Shown: positions 46,328 through 54,534 of the stretch, in pieces | How positions within the stretch are numbered: position 1 is the first letter of the stretch | Layout: every line of letters starts with the position of its first letter | Assembly: GCA_040506895.1 (NCBI GenBank) | Contig: JBEVVY010000001.1 | Coordinates: forward strand, 2,341,116-2,405,115 | DNA: 64,000 nucleotides | Direction of reading: 5' to 3' | DNA from: Sedimenticola_A sp040506895 | GTDB lineage: Bacteria > Pseudomonadota > Gammaproteobacteria > Chromatiales > Chromatiaceae | Program-made: the position numbers and the translations under genes | The notes under the pieces: generated by a model | The model's input: the letters and a program-made list of their open reading frames with translations, nothing else | Database searches by the model: none | What the model was told of the DNA's origin: nothing

Positions 46328-47037
46328 TCAGGCACTTTACTATCGATGGCGTAAAGATCCCCTTCCAGGAAGGCCAGACCATCATGGATGCCGCCATGGC
46401 GGCCGGCGTCTATATCCCCCACCTCTGCCACAACCCGGACTACACACCCCACGGCAGCTGCCGACTCTGCACGGTCAAGGCCGGCGGAAGAACCGTTGCA
46501 GCCTGTACTACACCGGCCACGGACGGCATGGAGGTGAAAAACAACACCAAAAAGCTGATGGCGATGCGACGCACCATGCTGCAGCTGCTGTTCGTCGAGG
46601 GCAATCATGTCTGCCCCGGCTGCGAAAAGAGCGGTGCCTGCCAGCTCCAGGCGGTGGCCTACTACTGCGGCATGCTGGCCCCCGAGTTCACCCACTTCTA
46701 TCCCCAGCGCGAGGTCGATGCCAGCCACCCCGACTTCGCCATAGATTTCAACCGCTGCATCCTCTGCGAACTCTGTGTCAGGGCCAGCCGGGACGCTGAC
46801 CAGAAAAATATTTTCGCCATCGGCGGACGGGGTATAGGGGCGCAGCTGGTGGTCAACTCGGCCAGCGGCAAGCTGGGTGACAGCAATTTCGACAAGACAG
46901 ACCGGGCCGCCCATGTCTGTCCCGTGGGGGCAATCCTTCCCAAGCACACCGGCTATGACGTCCCCATCGGCAAGCGGCTCTATGACCGCAAACCGGTGAG
47001 CATGGTGGGCGACGTCTCTGACCACGAGGGGGAGTGA
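46324..47037 (+). CDS. hoxU: NAD-reducing hydrogenase diaphorase subunit HoxU
   Basis: A 237-residue iron-sulfur subunit, related to the N-terminal part of NuoG, that wires HoxYH to HoxF. The [2Fe-2S] ferredoxin motif is CHNPDYTPHGSCRLC (about 36-50) with a further Cys in TVAACTTP. The NuoG-type His/Cys cluster follows in NHVCPGCEKSGACQLQ (about 96), and a [4Fe-4S] cluster in FNRCILCELCVRAS (about 142) with a Cys in AAHVCPVGAIL. Strong ribosome site (GGGAGG) before the ATG. It is one base from hoxY. Confidence 0.94.
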   Translation: MIRHFTIDGVKIPFQEGQTIMDAAMAAGVYIPHLCHNPDYTPHGSCRLCTVKAGGRTVAACTTPATDGMEVKNNTKKLMAMRRTMLQLLFVEGNHVCPGCEKSGACQLQAVAYYCGMLAPEFTHFYPQREVDASHPDFAIDFNRCILCELCVRASRDADQKNIFAIGGRGIGAQLVVNSASGKLGDSNFDKTDRAAHVCPVGAILPKHTGYDVPIGKRLYDRKPVSMVGDVSDHEGE

Positions 47038-47038
47038 G

Positions 47039-47578
47039 ATGGGTGAAAAAGTGAAAGTGGCCACCGCATCCCTCGCCGGCTGTTTCGGCTGCCACATGTC
47101 ATTCCTCGACATCGACGAGCGCATCATCGACCTGGTGGAACTGGTCGAGTTCGACCGCACACCCCTCACCGACATCAAGGAGATCGGCGACTGCGACGTC
47201 GGCATCATCGAGGGCGGCGTCTGCAACGCGGAGAACGTCGAGGTGTTGAGGGAGTTCCGCCGCCACTGCAGGATCCTGGTCTCCATGGGGGCCTGCTCCA
47301 TCAATGGCGGTATTCCCGCCATGCGCAACCAGTACCCTTTGAAGGAGTGCCTGGAGGAGGCCTACCTGGAGGGCATGGGCGTGGAGGATGCCCAGATCCC
47401 CAACGACCCGGAAGTGCCCCTGCTGCTGAACAAGGTCCATCCCATCCACGAGGTGGTGAAGGTGGACTACTTCCTGCCCGGCTGTCCTCCCCCGGCAGAC
47501 ACCATCTGGACCTTCCTGGAAGAGCTGCTTTCAGGAGAACCCATCGAATTCGCCTACCGGCAGATCCACTATGACTGA
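47039..47578 (+). CDS. hoxY: NAD-reducing hydrogenase small subunit HoxY
   Basis: A 179-residue small [NiFe]-hydrogenase subunit with one proximal [4Fe-4S] cluster. The cysteines are in LAGCFGCHMSFLDIDERI (about 13-30), in SMGACSINGGIPAMRN (about 83) and in LPGCPPPADTIW (about 146). The short length without the distal cluster domain is normal for HoxY. It overlaps hoxH by eight bases and pairs with it in the hydrogenase module. Confidence 0.95.
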   Translation: MGEKVKVATASLAGCFGCHMSFLDIDERIIDLVELVEFDRTPLTDIKEIGDCDVGIIEGGVCNAENVEVLREFRRHCRILVSMGACSINGGIPAMRNQYPLKECLEEAYLEGMGVEDAQIPNDPEVPLLLNKVHPIHEVVKVDYFLPGCPPPADTIWTFLEELLSGEPIEFAYRQIHYD

Positions 47579-49085
47579 CACCACCGACATCGATGCACTG
47601 GAGACCACAGCGCATCCCGAAAAACTACGCCGGGTCGCCATCGAACCCCTAACCCGGGTCGAGGGCCATGGAAAGGTATCGTTGCTGCTGGACGAGGAGA
47701 ACCGCGTCAAGCAGGCACGACTGCACATCGTTGAATTCCGCGGCTTCGAAAAGTTCATCCAGGGCCGGCCCTACTGGGAGCTGCCTGTCCTGGTACAGCG
47801 GCTCTGCGGTATCTGCCCGGTAAGCCATCACCTGGCGGCCGCCAAGGCGGTTGACCAGCTGGTGGGTGTAGACCAGCTCACCCCCACTGCGGAAAAGATG
47901 CGCCGGCTGATGCACAGGGGGCAGATGCTGCAGTCCCACGCCCTGCACTTCTTCCACCTCTCGTCACCTGACCTGCTGTTCGGTTTTAACGATGAAGTGG
48001 CACACCGCAATATCGTCGGCGTGCTGGCGGAACACCCGGACTTGGCGAAACAGGGCGTGCTGTTGCGTAAATTCGGCCAGGAGGTGATCCACTACACCGC
48101 GGGCAAGCGCGTACATGGCACCGGCGCCATACCCGGCGGGGTAAACAAGTCACTCACACTCGGCGAGCGCGACAAGCTGCTGGCCGACACCGACCAGATG
48201 ATCGAGTGGAGCCGTGGTGCCCTCGAACTGGCCAAGCGCATCTTCTTCGAGGACCTGGAGAGCAACCGCCGGTTTGCCCGCATCGAGACCAACATGCTGA
48301 GCCTGTGCGGTGAAGGCGGCGCGCTCGATCTCTATCACGGCACCCTCCGGGCCAAGGCCCCTGACGGCAACCTGATATTCGATGGCGTCGACTACCGCGA
48401 ATACGGCGACTATATCCGCGAGCAGGTGAAATCCTGGAGCTACATGAAGTTCCCCTATATCAAGTCCCTGGGAACCAACGACGGTGCCTACCGGGTAGGC
48501 CCCCTGGCGCGCATCAACAACTGCGATTCCATCCCCACCCCCCTTGCAGAGGCAGCGCGGGCAGAGTTCCGGGCCTTCTCCGACAACGGACTGGTACAGT
48601 CCACCCTTGCCTACCACTGGGCCCGCATGATCGAACTGCTGTTCTGCGCAGAGGCGATCAAAGAGCTGCTGGTCGATCCGGACACCACCGGCAACAACCT
48701 GCGCACCCGGGGCGAGATGCGTGACGAAGGTATAGGCGTCATCGAGGCGCCACGCGGAACCCTCTTCCACCACTACCGGATCGACGAAGACGGCCTGGTG
48801 ACAAAAGCCAACCTGATCGTCTCCACCACCAATAACAACCGTGCCATGAACCAGTCCATCCGCAGGGTTGCCGCCGACCTGTTCGATGGCCGCGAACTGA
48901 GCGAACCCCTGCTCAACCGGATCGAGGTGGCGATCCGCGCCTACGACCCCTGTCTCTCCTGCGCCACCCACGCCCTGGGCAAGATGCCCCTGGAGGTGGA
49001 ACTGCTGGATGCCGGGGGTCGCGTGATCGACAGGCTCATCAAGGACGAACAGGGAAATGTAAGTGAGTGCTCACTGAAAAAATGA
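47571..49085 (+). CDS. hoxH: NAD-reducing [NiFe] hydrogenase large subunit HoxH
   Basis: A 504-residue catalytic subunit that oxidises H2 at a NiFe(CN)2CO site. The L1 motif is RLCGICPVSHHLAAAKAVD (from about residue 77) and the L2 motif DPCLSCATH at 459-467, so all four nickel-binding Cys are present. Residues 468-504 (ALGKMPLEVEL onward) form a 37-residue C-terminal extension to be cleaved after His467 by the protease encoded next. Motifs match group 3d. The stop overlaps the protease ATG (ATGA). No hyp accessory genes or nickel permease are in this window. Confidence 0.96.
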   Translation: MTDTTDIDALETTAHPEKLRRVAIEPLTRVEGHGKVSLLLDEENRVKQARLHIVEFRGFEKFIQGRPYWELPVLVQRLCGICPVSHHLAAAKAVDQLVGVDQLTPTAEKMRRLMHRGQMLQSHALHFFHLSSPDLLFGFNDEVAHRNIVGVLAEHPDLAKQGVLLRKFGQEVIHYTAGKRVHGTGAIPGGVNKSLTLGERDKLLADTDQMIEWSRGALELAKRIFFEDLESNRRFARIETNMLSLCGEGGALDLYHGTLRAKAPDGNLIFDGVDYREYGDYIREQVKSWSYMKFPYIKSLGTNDGAYRVGPLARINNCDSIPTPLAEAARAEFRAFSDNGLVQSTLAYHWARMIELLFCAEAIKELLVDPDTTGNNLRTRGEMRDEGIGVIEAPRGTLFHHYRIDEDGLVTKANLIVSTTNNNRAMNQSIRRVAADLFDGRELSEPLLNRIEVAIRAYDPCLSCATHALGKMPLEVELLDAGGRVIDRLIKDEQGNVSECSLKK

Positions 49086-49573
49086 GCCCCCGGTCAACTG
49101 TTGTTATCGGTTACGGCAATCCGTCACGGGGAGACGATGCCGTCGGTCCGCTCATGATCGAACGCCTGGAGCGTAAAAGAGAGTCAGGAGAGCTCCCACC
49201 CCTGTTCGATACCGTTACCGATTTCCAGCTCCAGATCGAGCACGCCATGGACCTGCTGGACCGACAGCTGGTCCTGTTCGTGGATGCCAGCGTCTCCGCA
49301 ACCCCACCCTTCGGCTTTCAGCAGCTCACCCCGCAAAGGGATGAGAGCTACAGCTCCCACGCCATGACACCCTCCGCCGTGCTGGAGGTCTTCACCCAGG
49401 TCAACGGCTTCCCGCCACCCCCCGCCTTTCTTCTGACCATTCCCGGCCGCTCCTTCCAACTGGGTGGCGACATGACCCCCGAGTGCGAAGAACACCTCGC
49501 TGAAGCCCTGGAGCTGGCAGTGGAACTGCTCGGAAACCCCTCTCCAGCGGCATGGCTTGTTCACTGCCGCTGA
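49082..49573 (+). CDS. hoxW: Hydrogenase maturation protease (HoxW/HycI family)
   Basis: A 163-residue endopeptidase that removes the HoxH C-terminal extension after nickel insertion. The family signature VVIGYGNPSRGDDAVGP (about 7-23) contains the first metal ligand (Asp of RGDD in place of Glu). The later ligands are an Asp in FVDASVS (about 70) and a His in SYSSHAMTPSAVLEVF (about 98). The ATG at 49082 overlaps the hoxH stop; a GTG five codons upstream is the alternative. It closes the hox operon. Confidence 0.88.
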   Translation: MSPRSTVVIGYGNPSRGDDAVGPLMIERLERKRESGELPPLFDTVTDFQLQIEHAMDLLDRQLVLFVDASVSATPPFGFQQLTPQRDESYSSHAMTPSAVLEVFTQVNGFPPPPAFLLTIPGRSFQLGGDMTPECEEHLAEALELAVELLGNPSPAAWLVHCR

Positions 49574-49773
49574 CAGATCCCGCAGCGCAGCACGATATAT
49601 CCCATGCAAATCAAAGGGATAAGAGCTAAAAGCCCACTCATTGCAGGGATTAAAATTTTTACTTTCATTATAATTCGTATTTCACGTAAGTTACTGCCCT
49701 GATAGGAAAAATCTAAACCTTGCAGCACCAATAACCTGACCGGGTGTTTTTCAGGCAGGACCCGGGACAGATA

Positions 49774-49800
49774 AAAAACCAAGCCGAAAGGAAGGTTTTT
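49774..49800 (+). terminator. Candidate terminator after the hox operon
   Basis: AAAAACC pairs with GGTTTTT around an inner CC-GAAA-GG tetraloop hairpin, with a small internal loop between. It ends in five T on the plus strand, about 200 bp after hoxW. A weak stem, so only a candidate. Confidence 0.4.
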
Positions 49801-49897
49801 CCTATTGAAAAACAGCATTGATTTCAAAAAGAAGTGAGAAGTAGTGCAAATTATTCCTCAAAAAAGACTTATAATTTATTGAAACTGTGCTAGTTTT

Positions 49898-49903
49898 TAT
49901 AAT
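49898..49903 (+). promoter_or_regulatory. Candidate promoter -10 box for the small cysteine protein
   Basis: TATAAT at 49898-49903; only a poor -35 (TTTATT) is found 17 bp upstream. The spacing to the AGGA site and the ATG at 49931 would give a leader of about 20 bases. Confidence 0.35.
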
Positions 49904-49930
49904 GCACTGCACGAGAGAGGATTGTAAGTA

Positions 49931-50125
49931 ATGAAAACTGCCCGCACCGAAAACCGCTGCACGGAATGCAGACAACTGGTTTTGAGTGGCGTTGCCTGTG
50001 AATACCAGCCCGAGACCTGCCCCCACATGCAGGCCAAGCGGTCTGCCGCAGGCACAAGCCAGCAGCCCCACGTGAGGGTACTGGCGGCAGCCGGCGAATA
50101 CGACGCGGTACGCAGCAACAACTGA
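49931..50125 (+). CDS. Small cysteine-containing hypothetical protein
   Basis: A 64-residue protein with no family I recognise. Four cysteines lie in the first half: RCTECRQLV (C-x2-C, residues 9-12) then GVACEYQPETCPHM (C-x6-C plus His), a spacing able to bind zinc or a metal. The second half is Ala/Ser-rich and looks disordered. Support is a perfect -10 box 27 bp upstream and AGGA nine bases before the ATG. It lies alone between hoxW and the IalB-family gene. It may be a real small metal-binding protein or a spurious frame. Confidence 0.45.
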   Translation: MKTARTENRCTECRQLVLSGVACEYQPETCPHMQAKRSAAGTSQQPHVRVLAAAGEYDAVRSNN

Positions 50126-50298
50126 TATCCGCCCCACCTGGTGGCGTGAGATTTCCCTGGGCGACAGCCTGTGCTTCGCGGGCACAAGGTGTTGTCTATC
50201 GCCTCCATCCTCCGCATACTGTGCAGCACCGAAGCCACCCCGGCTCAATCGCAACCGGGGAGATCAACTTTGAATACGACGATTCAAGAGAATCCGCA

Positions 50299-50814
50299 AT
50301 GGCGCGCATAAAACCGACCGGCACCTCTACCTTTCATCTCCTGCTCATACTCCTTCTCTGCCTCCCTGCAGTCGCAACTTCAGCACCCAAGCCGGGCGAC
50401 CGGTTCGGCAACTGGATCTACGAGTGCGAGACCAGGGACCAGAAGGAGGTCTGCGCCATCACCCAGACCATCACCATTAAAGAGAACCAGGCACGGGTCC
50501 TGAAACTGACCCTGGGAAAACTGGGAAAAGAGAACCGGCTGGTTCTCGCTGCCCTGCTCCCCCTCGGCATCTACCTGCCCGCCGGCGTTGCAGGGAAAGT
50601 GGATGGCGCAAACCAGTTCCCCATTACCCTGCGTACCTGTACACAGCACGGTTGTGAAGCGGTCATCCAGGTGGATGATCATCTGCGCTGGAAGATGAAG
50701 GCGGGCAAAGAGCTGATCATCGGTTTCGTGACCAGGCCAGGAACAGGCACTTTCACCATCCCCGTCTCCCTGGAGGGAACCACCGCCGGACTCGACGCGC
50801 TGGACGGGAAGTGA
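50299..50814 (+). CDS. Invasion-associated locus B (IalB) family protein
   Basis: A 171-residue exported protein. It has a signal peptide (FHLLLILLLCLPAVATSAP) and the IalB domain (PF06776): KPGDRFGNWIYECETRDQ, EVCAITQTI, LLPLGIYLPAGVAGKVD, FPITLRTCTQHGCEAVIQVD and GTFTIPVSLEG. Four mature cysteines probably form two disulfides. The ATG at 50299 places the signal peptide correctly; the frame extends upstream without a good site. IalB was named in Bartonella, where it helps entry into red cells; most homologues are in non-invasive bacteria, and the role here is unknown. It converges with the autotransporter gene, about 10 bp apart. Confidence 0.82.
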   Translation: MARIKPTGTSTFHLLLILLLCLPAVATSAPKPGDRFGNWIYECETRDQKEVCAITQTITIKENQARVLKLTLGKLGKENRLVLAALLPLGIYLPAGVAGKVDGANQFPITLRTCTQHGCEAVIQVDDHLRWKMKAGKELIIGFVTRPGTGTFTIPVSLEGTTAGLDALDGK

Positions 50815-50824
50815 CCGGTCCCGG

Positions 50825-52231
50825 TTACCAGCTCAGCCCTATACCCAGATTGGCCGAGGTGTTCCCCCGGCTGCGGCCGATTCCGCCTGAAAGACTGAAG
50901 TGTTCGCTGAGCCTCGACTTGTAGCCGATCGCGAGCGCCTGCTCACCCTCGTAGTAACCCAGCCCCATCCCCAGGGAGTGGCGCTTGCCGGGCTGCGCTT
51001 CCGGTATGGCCGCCAACGCCGCTACCGAAGCGATACCCGCATAGGCGCTCTTCAGCTGGTTGACGTTGACCGCATCGTGCTTGCCGACACCATCCGCCAC
51101 CCCTGTCACCCGTGCCGGACCGCCGGTATCGGTGTTTGAAAAGGTTGCCCCTGCATCGTTCATGGTGAGACTGGTGGAGGTGCTGCCACCGGTGAGCACC
51201 GTTTCGGTCTCGGTGATCACCAGGCCATGGGTATTACCGCTGGTGTTGATCACCGCGACATCGATGCGCTCCTGGGAGACGGTGATTTTCCCCCGCCCAT
51301 CGGATTCGACGCTGTTGTCATCGGCAATGATGATCACGTCGTTTTCGGTACCGCCCACGGAGATGCTGCTGTTGCCATTGGTGATGCCGGAACTGGTGGT
51401 GGGACTGAAGCCGACGATATTGCCGTTGACCGTCAGGTTGCCCTCGATGGTGGTACCGTTGGTCGCATCGACGGTGAGCGAATTGGTGCCACTGGCCATA
51501 GAGACCTCGGTGGCATCCACCGTCAGGGTGTTGCCTCCAGCCGTGGCGCCGTTGCTATCAACCGACAGCGTGCTATTGAGGGTTGTGGCTCCCGCCACGG
51601 TCACCGCACCACTGGCGTTCAGACTGCTCAACGTGGTGGCACCGGTTACATTCAAAGTACCCCCCACACTGGCATTACTGGTTACCGAGAGAGCACCCCC
51701 AACACTTGCATTATTGGTGACTGACGTGGAATTGAGCGTGGCGAGACCGCTGGTACTCATGGTCGAGAGACTGCTGTTGCCGGTCACCGACAGGGTGCCC
51801 CCGATGCTGGCGTTGTTGGTCACCGAGGTGGAATTCAATGTCGCCAGGCCGCTGGTACCCAGGGTGCTCAACGTGGTACCACCAGTCACCGACAATGTAC
51901 CGCCCACGGCTGCATTATTTGTCACGGATGTGGAATCGAGGGTCGCAAGGCCGCTGGTACCCAGGGTTGTCAGCGTGGTGCCGCCGGTCACCGACAGTGT
52001 GCCGCCAACCGTGGCATTGCGTGTAATCACCACCGCCCCGTTTCCGTCGATGTCGTCATCCGCCGAGAGGGTGATGTCGTTGTCCGCATTGATGGTGTAA
52101 TCATCCGCCCCGACCACAACTCCCGCAGCAGCCCCGACAACCCGGGAAAAGAGAATACCCACCAGCAGACAGCCCATGGCCAGGAGCCATGGCACATCTG
52201 TTCTGAATTTAAGGCTCTCTCTGTTGTGCAT
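50825..52231 (-). CDS. Trimeric autotransporter adhesin-like protein with YadA anchor
   Basis: A 468-residue surface protein. An N-terminal hydrophobic segment (WLLAMGCLLVGILFSRVVG) serves as signal. It is followed by a repeat region (residues about 72-185) with three near-identical 34-residue units of the type VGGTLSVTGGTTLSTLGTSG, a partial fourth, and a beta-helical passenger. Near the C-terminus KHDAVNVNQLKSAYAGI leads into a short YadA-like barrel domain (SLGMGLGYYEGEQALAIGYK to NLGIGLSW), ending in the required aromatic residue. It is small for the class. The ATG at 52231 is preferred over a start 15 codons upstream. Predicted role: outer-membrane adhesin. Confidence 0.85.
   Translation of the reverse strand: MHNRESLKFRTDVPWLLAMGCLLVGILFSRVVGAAAGVVVGADDYTINADNDITLSADDDIDGNGAVVITRNATVGGTLSVTGGTTLTTLGTSGLATLDSTSVTNNAAVGGTLSVTGGTTLSTLGTSGLATLNSTSVTNNASIGGTLSVTGNSSLSTMSTSGLATLNSTSVTNNASVGGALSVTSNASVGGTLNVTGATTLSSLNASGAVTVAGATTLNSTLSVDSNGATAGGNTLTVDATEVSMASGTNSLTVDATNGTTIEGNLTVNGNIVGFSPTTSSGITNGNSSISVGGTENDVIIIADDNSVESDGRGKITVSQERIDVAVINTSGNTHGLVITETETVLTGGSTSTSLTMNDAGATFSNTDTGGPARVTGVADGVGKHDAVNVNQLKSAYAGIASVAALAAIPEAQPGKRHSLGMGLGYYEGEQALAIGYKSRLSEHFSLSGGIGRSRGNTSANLGIGLSW
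51677..52018 (-). repeat. 102-bp tandem repeats in the autotransporter gene
   Basis: Three 102-bp units (34 codons each) occupy 51713-52018, with a 12-codon partial fourth at 51677-51712. They encode NA(T/A/S)(V/I)GGTLSVTG..TSGLATL(D/N)STSVTN. The DNA copies differ at many third positions, so the array is not freshly duplicated. Confidence 0.8.
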
Positions 52232-52438
52232 TTTCCAGATACCTGATACTGACCAGGGCCGCCCTGCTGTTGGCATGGCGGTATCATCATCTGGATATTT
52301 GCAAAAACCGGGCCACCAAAAATATCTTGTTATTTCAATCAGTTGCGATTGCTAACACCCAGCCTCGACAATATATTGACGATAACCGACGGAAAAATAA
52401 CTGAATTTTCTCGAGCTGACAGGGCCCAGGATACAAAA

Positions 52439-52461
52439 AAGCCCGCCTCGAAGGCGGGCTT
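52439..52461. terminator. Intrinsic terminator after the DUF3501 operon
   Basis: A 10-bp perfect stem (AAGCCCGCCT / AGGCGGGCTT) with a 3-base loop. On the minus strand it is followed by TTTT, just beyond the DUF3501 stop, so it ends the rubrerythrin operon. Confidence 0.85.
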
Positions 52462-52487
52462 TATACAGCCGGCTCATCCGGGTTGAT

Positions 52488-53069
52488 TCAATGGAGATCC
52501 CCCACCAGGGACGACCTCACCTGCTCCGGCAGGAGCGTCTCATCAGAGTAAGCCGGATGGTCGATACCTGCCCGTATCGGGGCACCCTGTTTCGCCGCCA
52601 CCACCATCTCCCCGGTCAGCTCGAAACGGACGAAGTGGACCGAAGAGGTTTTCTCCTCGGTCTCCCTGTCCAGGTCCTCGTTGGCTATGGGATGCACCCT
52701 GTCAAAACCCTCCACCTGGACATAGAGCGCCCTCTCCACACCGATCAGCCTGGCCAGCATCACTTTGCGCTCCTCCACATCGGCATACTCCATCATGAAG
52801 GTCGCCTTCCAGTTACTGCCGTCTGGGATCAGCGGATTGTAAACATCCAGCTCCTCCTGGATGCCCTCGTGCTCGAAGATGCGTTCGATACGCAGCATCT
52901 CCTGGATCTGGTACTGCATGGTCAGCCCATCCTCGAAATAGAGGGCTGCATGCTCACCGATGGGAACACGGCGGCTCTTCTTGTGCTCTATCACCCGGGC
53001 CCGGAACTCCGGACGGATGCGCGCATACTCCTCAAGACTGTAGAGGTCTGCGTGTGACAACTTGCTCAT
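52488..53069 (-). CDS. DUF3501 family protein
   Basis: A 193-residue cytosolic protein of the DUF3501 family: MSKLSHADLYSLEEYARIRP, HKKSRRVPIGEHAALYFED, MQYQIQEMLRIERIFEHEGI and YNPLIPDGSNWKATFMMEY are the conserved blocks. No known catalytic motif is visible. The family is regularly found next to rubrerythrin and a two-cluster Fe-S oxidoreductase, as here, and is thought to belong to a peroxide or redox pathway, but its activity has not been defined to my knowledge. It is the last gene of that operon, 66 bp after the oxidoreductase. Confidence 0.88.
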   Translation of the reverse strand: MSKLSHADLYSLEEYARIRPEFRARVIEHKKSRRVPIGEHAALYFEDGLTMQYQIQEMLRIERIFEHEGIQEELDVYNPLIPDGSNWKATFMMEYADVEERKVMLARLIGVERALYVQVEGFDRVHPIANEDLDRETEEKTSSVHFVRFELTGEMVVAAKQGAPIRAGIDHPAYSDETLLPEQVRSSLVGDLH

Positions 53070-53135
53070 CTGCTCGTTCCTCGAAAATATATCGTTGATC
53101 TCTTCCTGCCCTGCCCCAGGACAGATTGATGGATA

Positions 53136-54467
53136 TCAGATGCCATAGGCCTTGCGCAGCAGGCTCATGGGGTGCTCCGTCCGGCTGCCATCGCCCATAC
53201 CCTGTTCAATATGATGCCCAGCCATGGGACAGTCACTGCCGTAATGGTCCGCCTCGGCCCGCTTGACCTGGTTCACCACCGGGCGCGCGATCTTCATGGA
53301 GACCTCGTGGAACTCTTTTTTCACCGCGTAGGTACCGTCATGGCCTGAACAGCGCTCGATGGCGGTCACCTCTGTCTCCGGTATCAGTGCCAGCACTTCC
53401 CGGGTCTTGGAACCCACGTTCTGTACCCGCTGGTGGCATGCCGCGTGGTAGGCGACCTTGCCGAGGGGGTGACGAAAGTCGGTGTTCAGTTTGCCCGCCT
53501 TGTGTCGATGCACCAGGTATTCGAAAGGGTCGAATATCGCCTCCGCCACCTTCTTCACATCGACATCGTCAGGAAATATCAGTGGCAGCTCCTGCTTGAA
53601 CATAAGGGCACATGAGGGTACCGGGGCGACGATATCCCACCCCTCGTCCACCAGTCCGGCGAGCACGGGGATGTTGGCCTCCTTGGCCTTCTCGACCGAC
53701 TCCAGGTCGCCAAGCTCCAGCTTGGGCATACCGCAGCACTGCTCCTTTTTGGCCATGGTGACGGGTATGCCGTTGTGCTCGAACACCGCCACCAGGTCTT
53801 CGCCGATCACCGGCTCGTTACGGTTGCCGTAACAGGTGGCAAACAGTGCCACCTTGCCCCTGGTCGGCCCCGCCGGTTCGCCCTGGGCCGTGACGCCTAC
53901 TTTCGCAGAAAGACGGGAACGCATGGTTTTGGAGTGAAACTCCGGGAGATGGGCATCGGCATGCACCCCCAGCACCGATTCCAGCAGCTTACGTGTCGGC
54001 TTCGCCTTGTTGCTGGCATTCACGATGCCCGCCACCACCGGGATACCCGCCAGGCTGCCCACCGCGTCGGTGCTGGTAAGAATCCTGTCGCGGACCTTTG
54101 TGTCCCCCTTTTTATGTTTCACCGCCTTGGCCCGCAGCATCAGGTGCGGAAAATCCAGGTTCCACTCGTGGGGCGGCGTGTAGGGACACTTGGTCATGTA
54201 GCAGAGATCACAGAGATAGCAGTGATCCACCACCTGCCAGTAATCCTCTTTCCTGACGCCGTCCACCTCCATGGTCTCGGAGTCATCCACCAGGTCGAAC
54301 AGGGTGGGGAAGGCGTTGCAGAGGCTGACGCAACGGCGGCAACCGTGGCAATGGTCGAACACCCGCTCCAACTCACTGAAGAGGGATTCCTCGTTGTAGA
54401 ATTCCGGGTTTTTCCAGTCCAGGGGATGCCGTGTGGGGGCCTCCAGGTTGCCTTCTCGTACCGCCAT
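53136..54467 (-). CDS. Fe-S oxidoreductase, heterodisulfide reductase-related (GlpC/HdrD-like)
   Basis: A 443-residue soluble iron-sulfur protein. Two N-terminal [4Fe-4S] motifs are CHGCRRCVSLCNAFP (about 38) and CYLCDLCYMTKCPYTPP (about 82). Two CCG-type domains follow: one with ATCYGNRNEP, EQCCGMPKLE and PVPSCALMFK, the second with AYHAACHQRVQNVGSKTREV, ERCSGHDGTY and SDCPMAGHHIEQ. In the second, the usual CCG is CSG. No flavin motif is seen. Located between rubrerythrin and DUF3501, it probably carries electrons to or from rubrerythrin. Related sequences are labelled anaerobic glycerol-3-phosphate dehydrogenase subunit C, but glpAB are absent. Confidence 0.87.
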   Translation of the reverse strand: MAVREGNLEAPTRHPLDWKNPEFYNEESLFSELERVFDHCHGCRRCVSLCNAFPTLFDLVDDSETMEVDGVRKEDYWQVVDHCYLCDLCYMTKCPYTPPHEWNLDFPHLMLRAKAVKHKKGDTKVRDRILTSTDAVGSLAGIPVVAGIVNASNKAKPTRKLLESVLGVHADAHLPEFHSKTMRSRLSAKVGVTAQGEPAGPTRGKVALFATCYGNRNEPVIGEDLVAVFEHNGIPVTMAKKEQCCGMPKLELGDLESVEKAKEANIPVLAGLVDEGWDIVAPVPSCALMFKQELPLIFPDDVDVKKVAEAIFDPFEYLVHRHKAGKLNTDFRHPLGKVAYHAACHQRVQNVGSKTREVLALIPETEVTAIERCSGHDGTYAVKKEFHEVSMKIARPVVNQVKRAEADHYGSDCPMAGHHIEQGMGDGSRTEHPMSLLRKAYGI

Positions 54468-54534
54468 CGCTGTCTCTCCAATGTTTGAAATGTCGCCTGC
54501 ATAACCGGGGCGCGAAGGCCCCGGTCAACGAGAA

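Larger units (their letters stand above)
49574..49930. other. 357-bp intergenic region after hox
   Basis: No well-supported gene. An 88-codon minus-strand frame ends in a hydrophobic segment (IPAMSGLLALIPLICMGYIV), but its internal ATG at 49668 lacks a ribosome site. The region holds the candidate hox terminator and, at 49898-49903, a perfect TATAAT about 27 bases before the next small gene. Confidence 0.45.

Noticed and set aside
49561..49827. An 88-codon minus-strand frame with a hydrophobic C-terminal half
   Set aside because: No ribosome site before either ATG, overlap with the hoxW end, and no recognisable family; a real small membrane protein from the ATG at 49668 cannot be fully excluded.
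51060..52100. A plus-strand frame rich in Val, Pro and Thr across the autotransporter repeats
   Set aside because: It reads the antisense of the 102-bp repeats, which explains its repetitive look; the minus-strand frame has a signal segment and YadA anchor.
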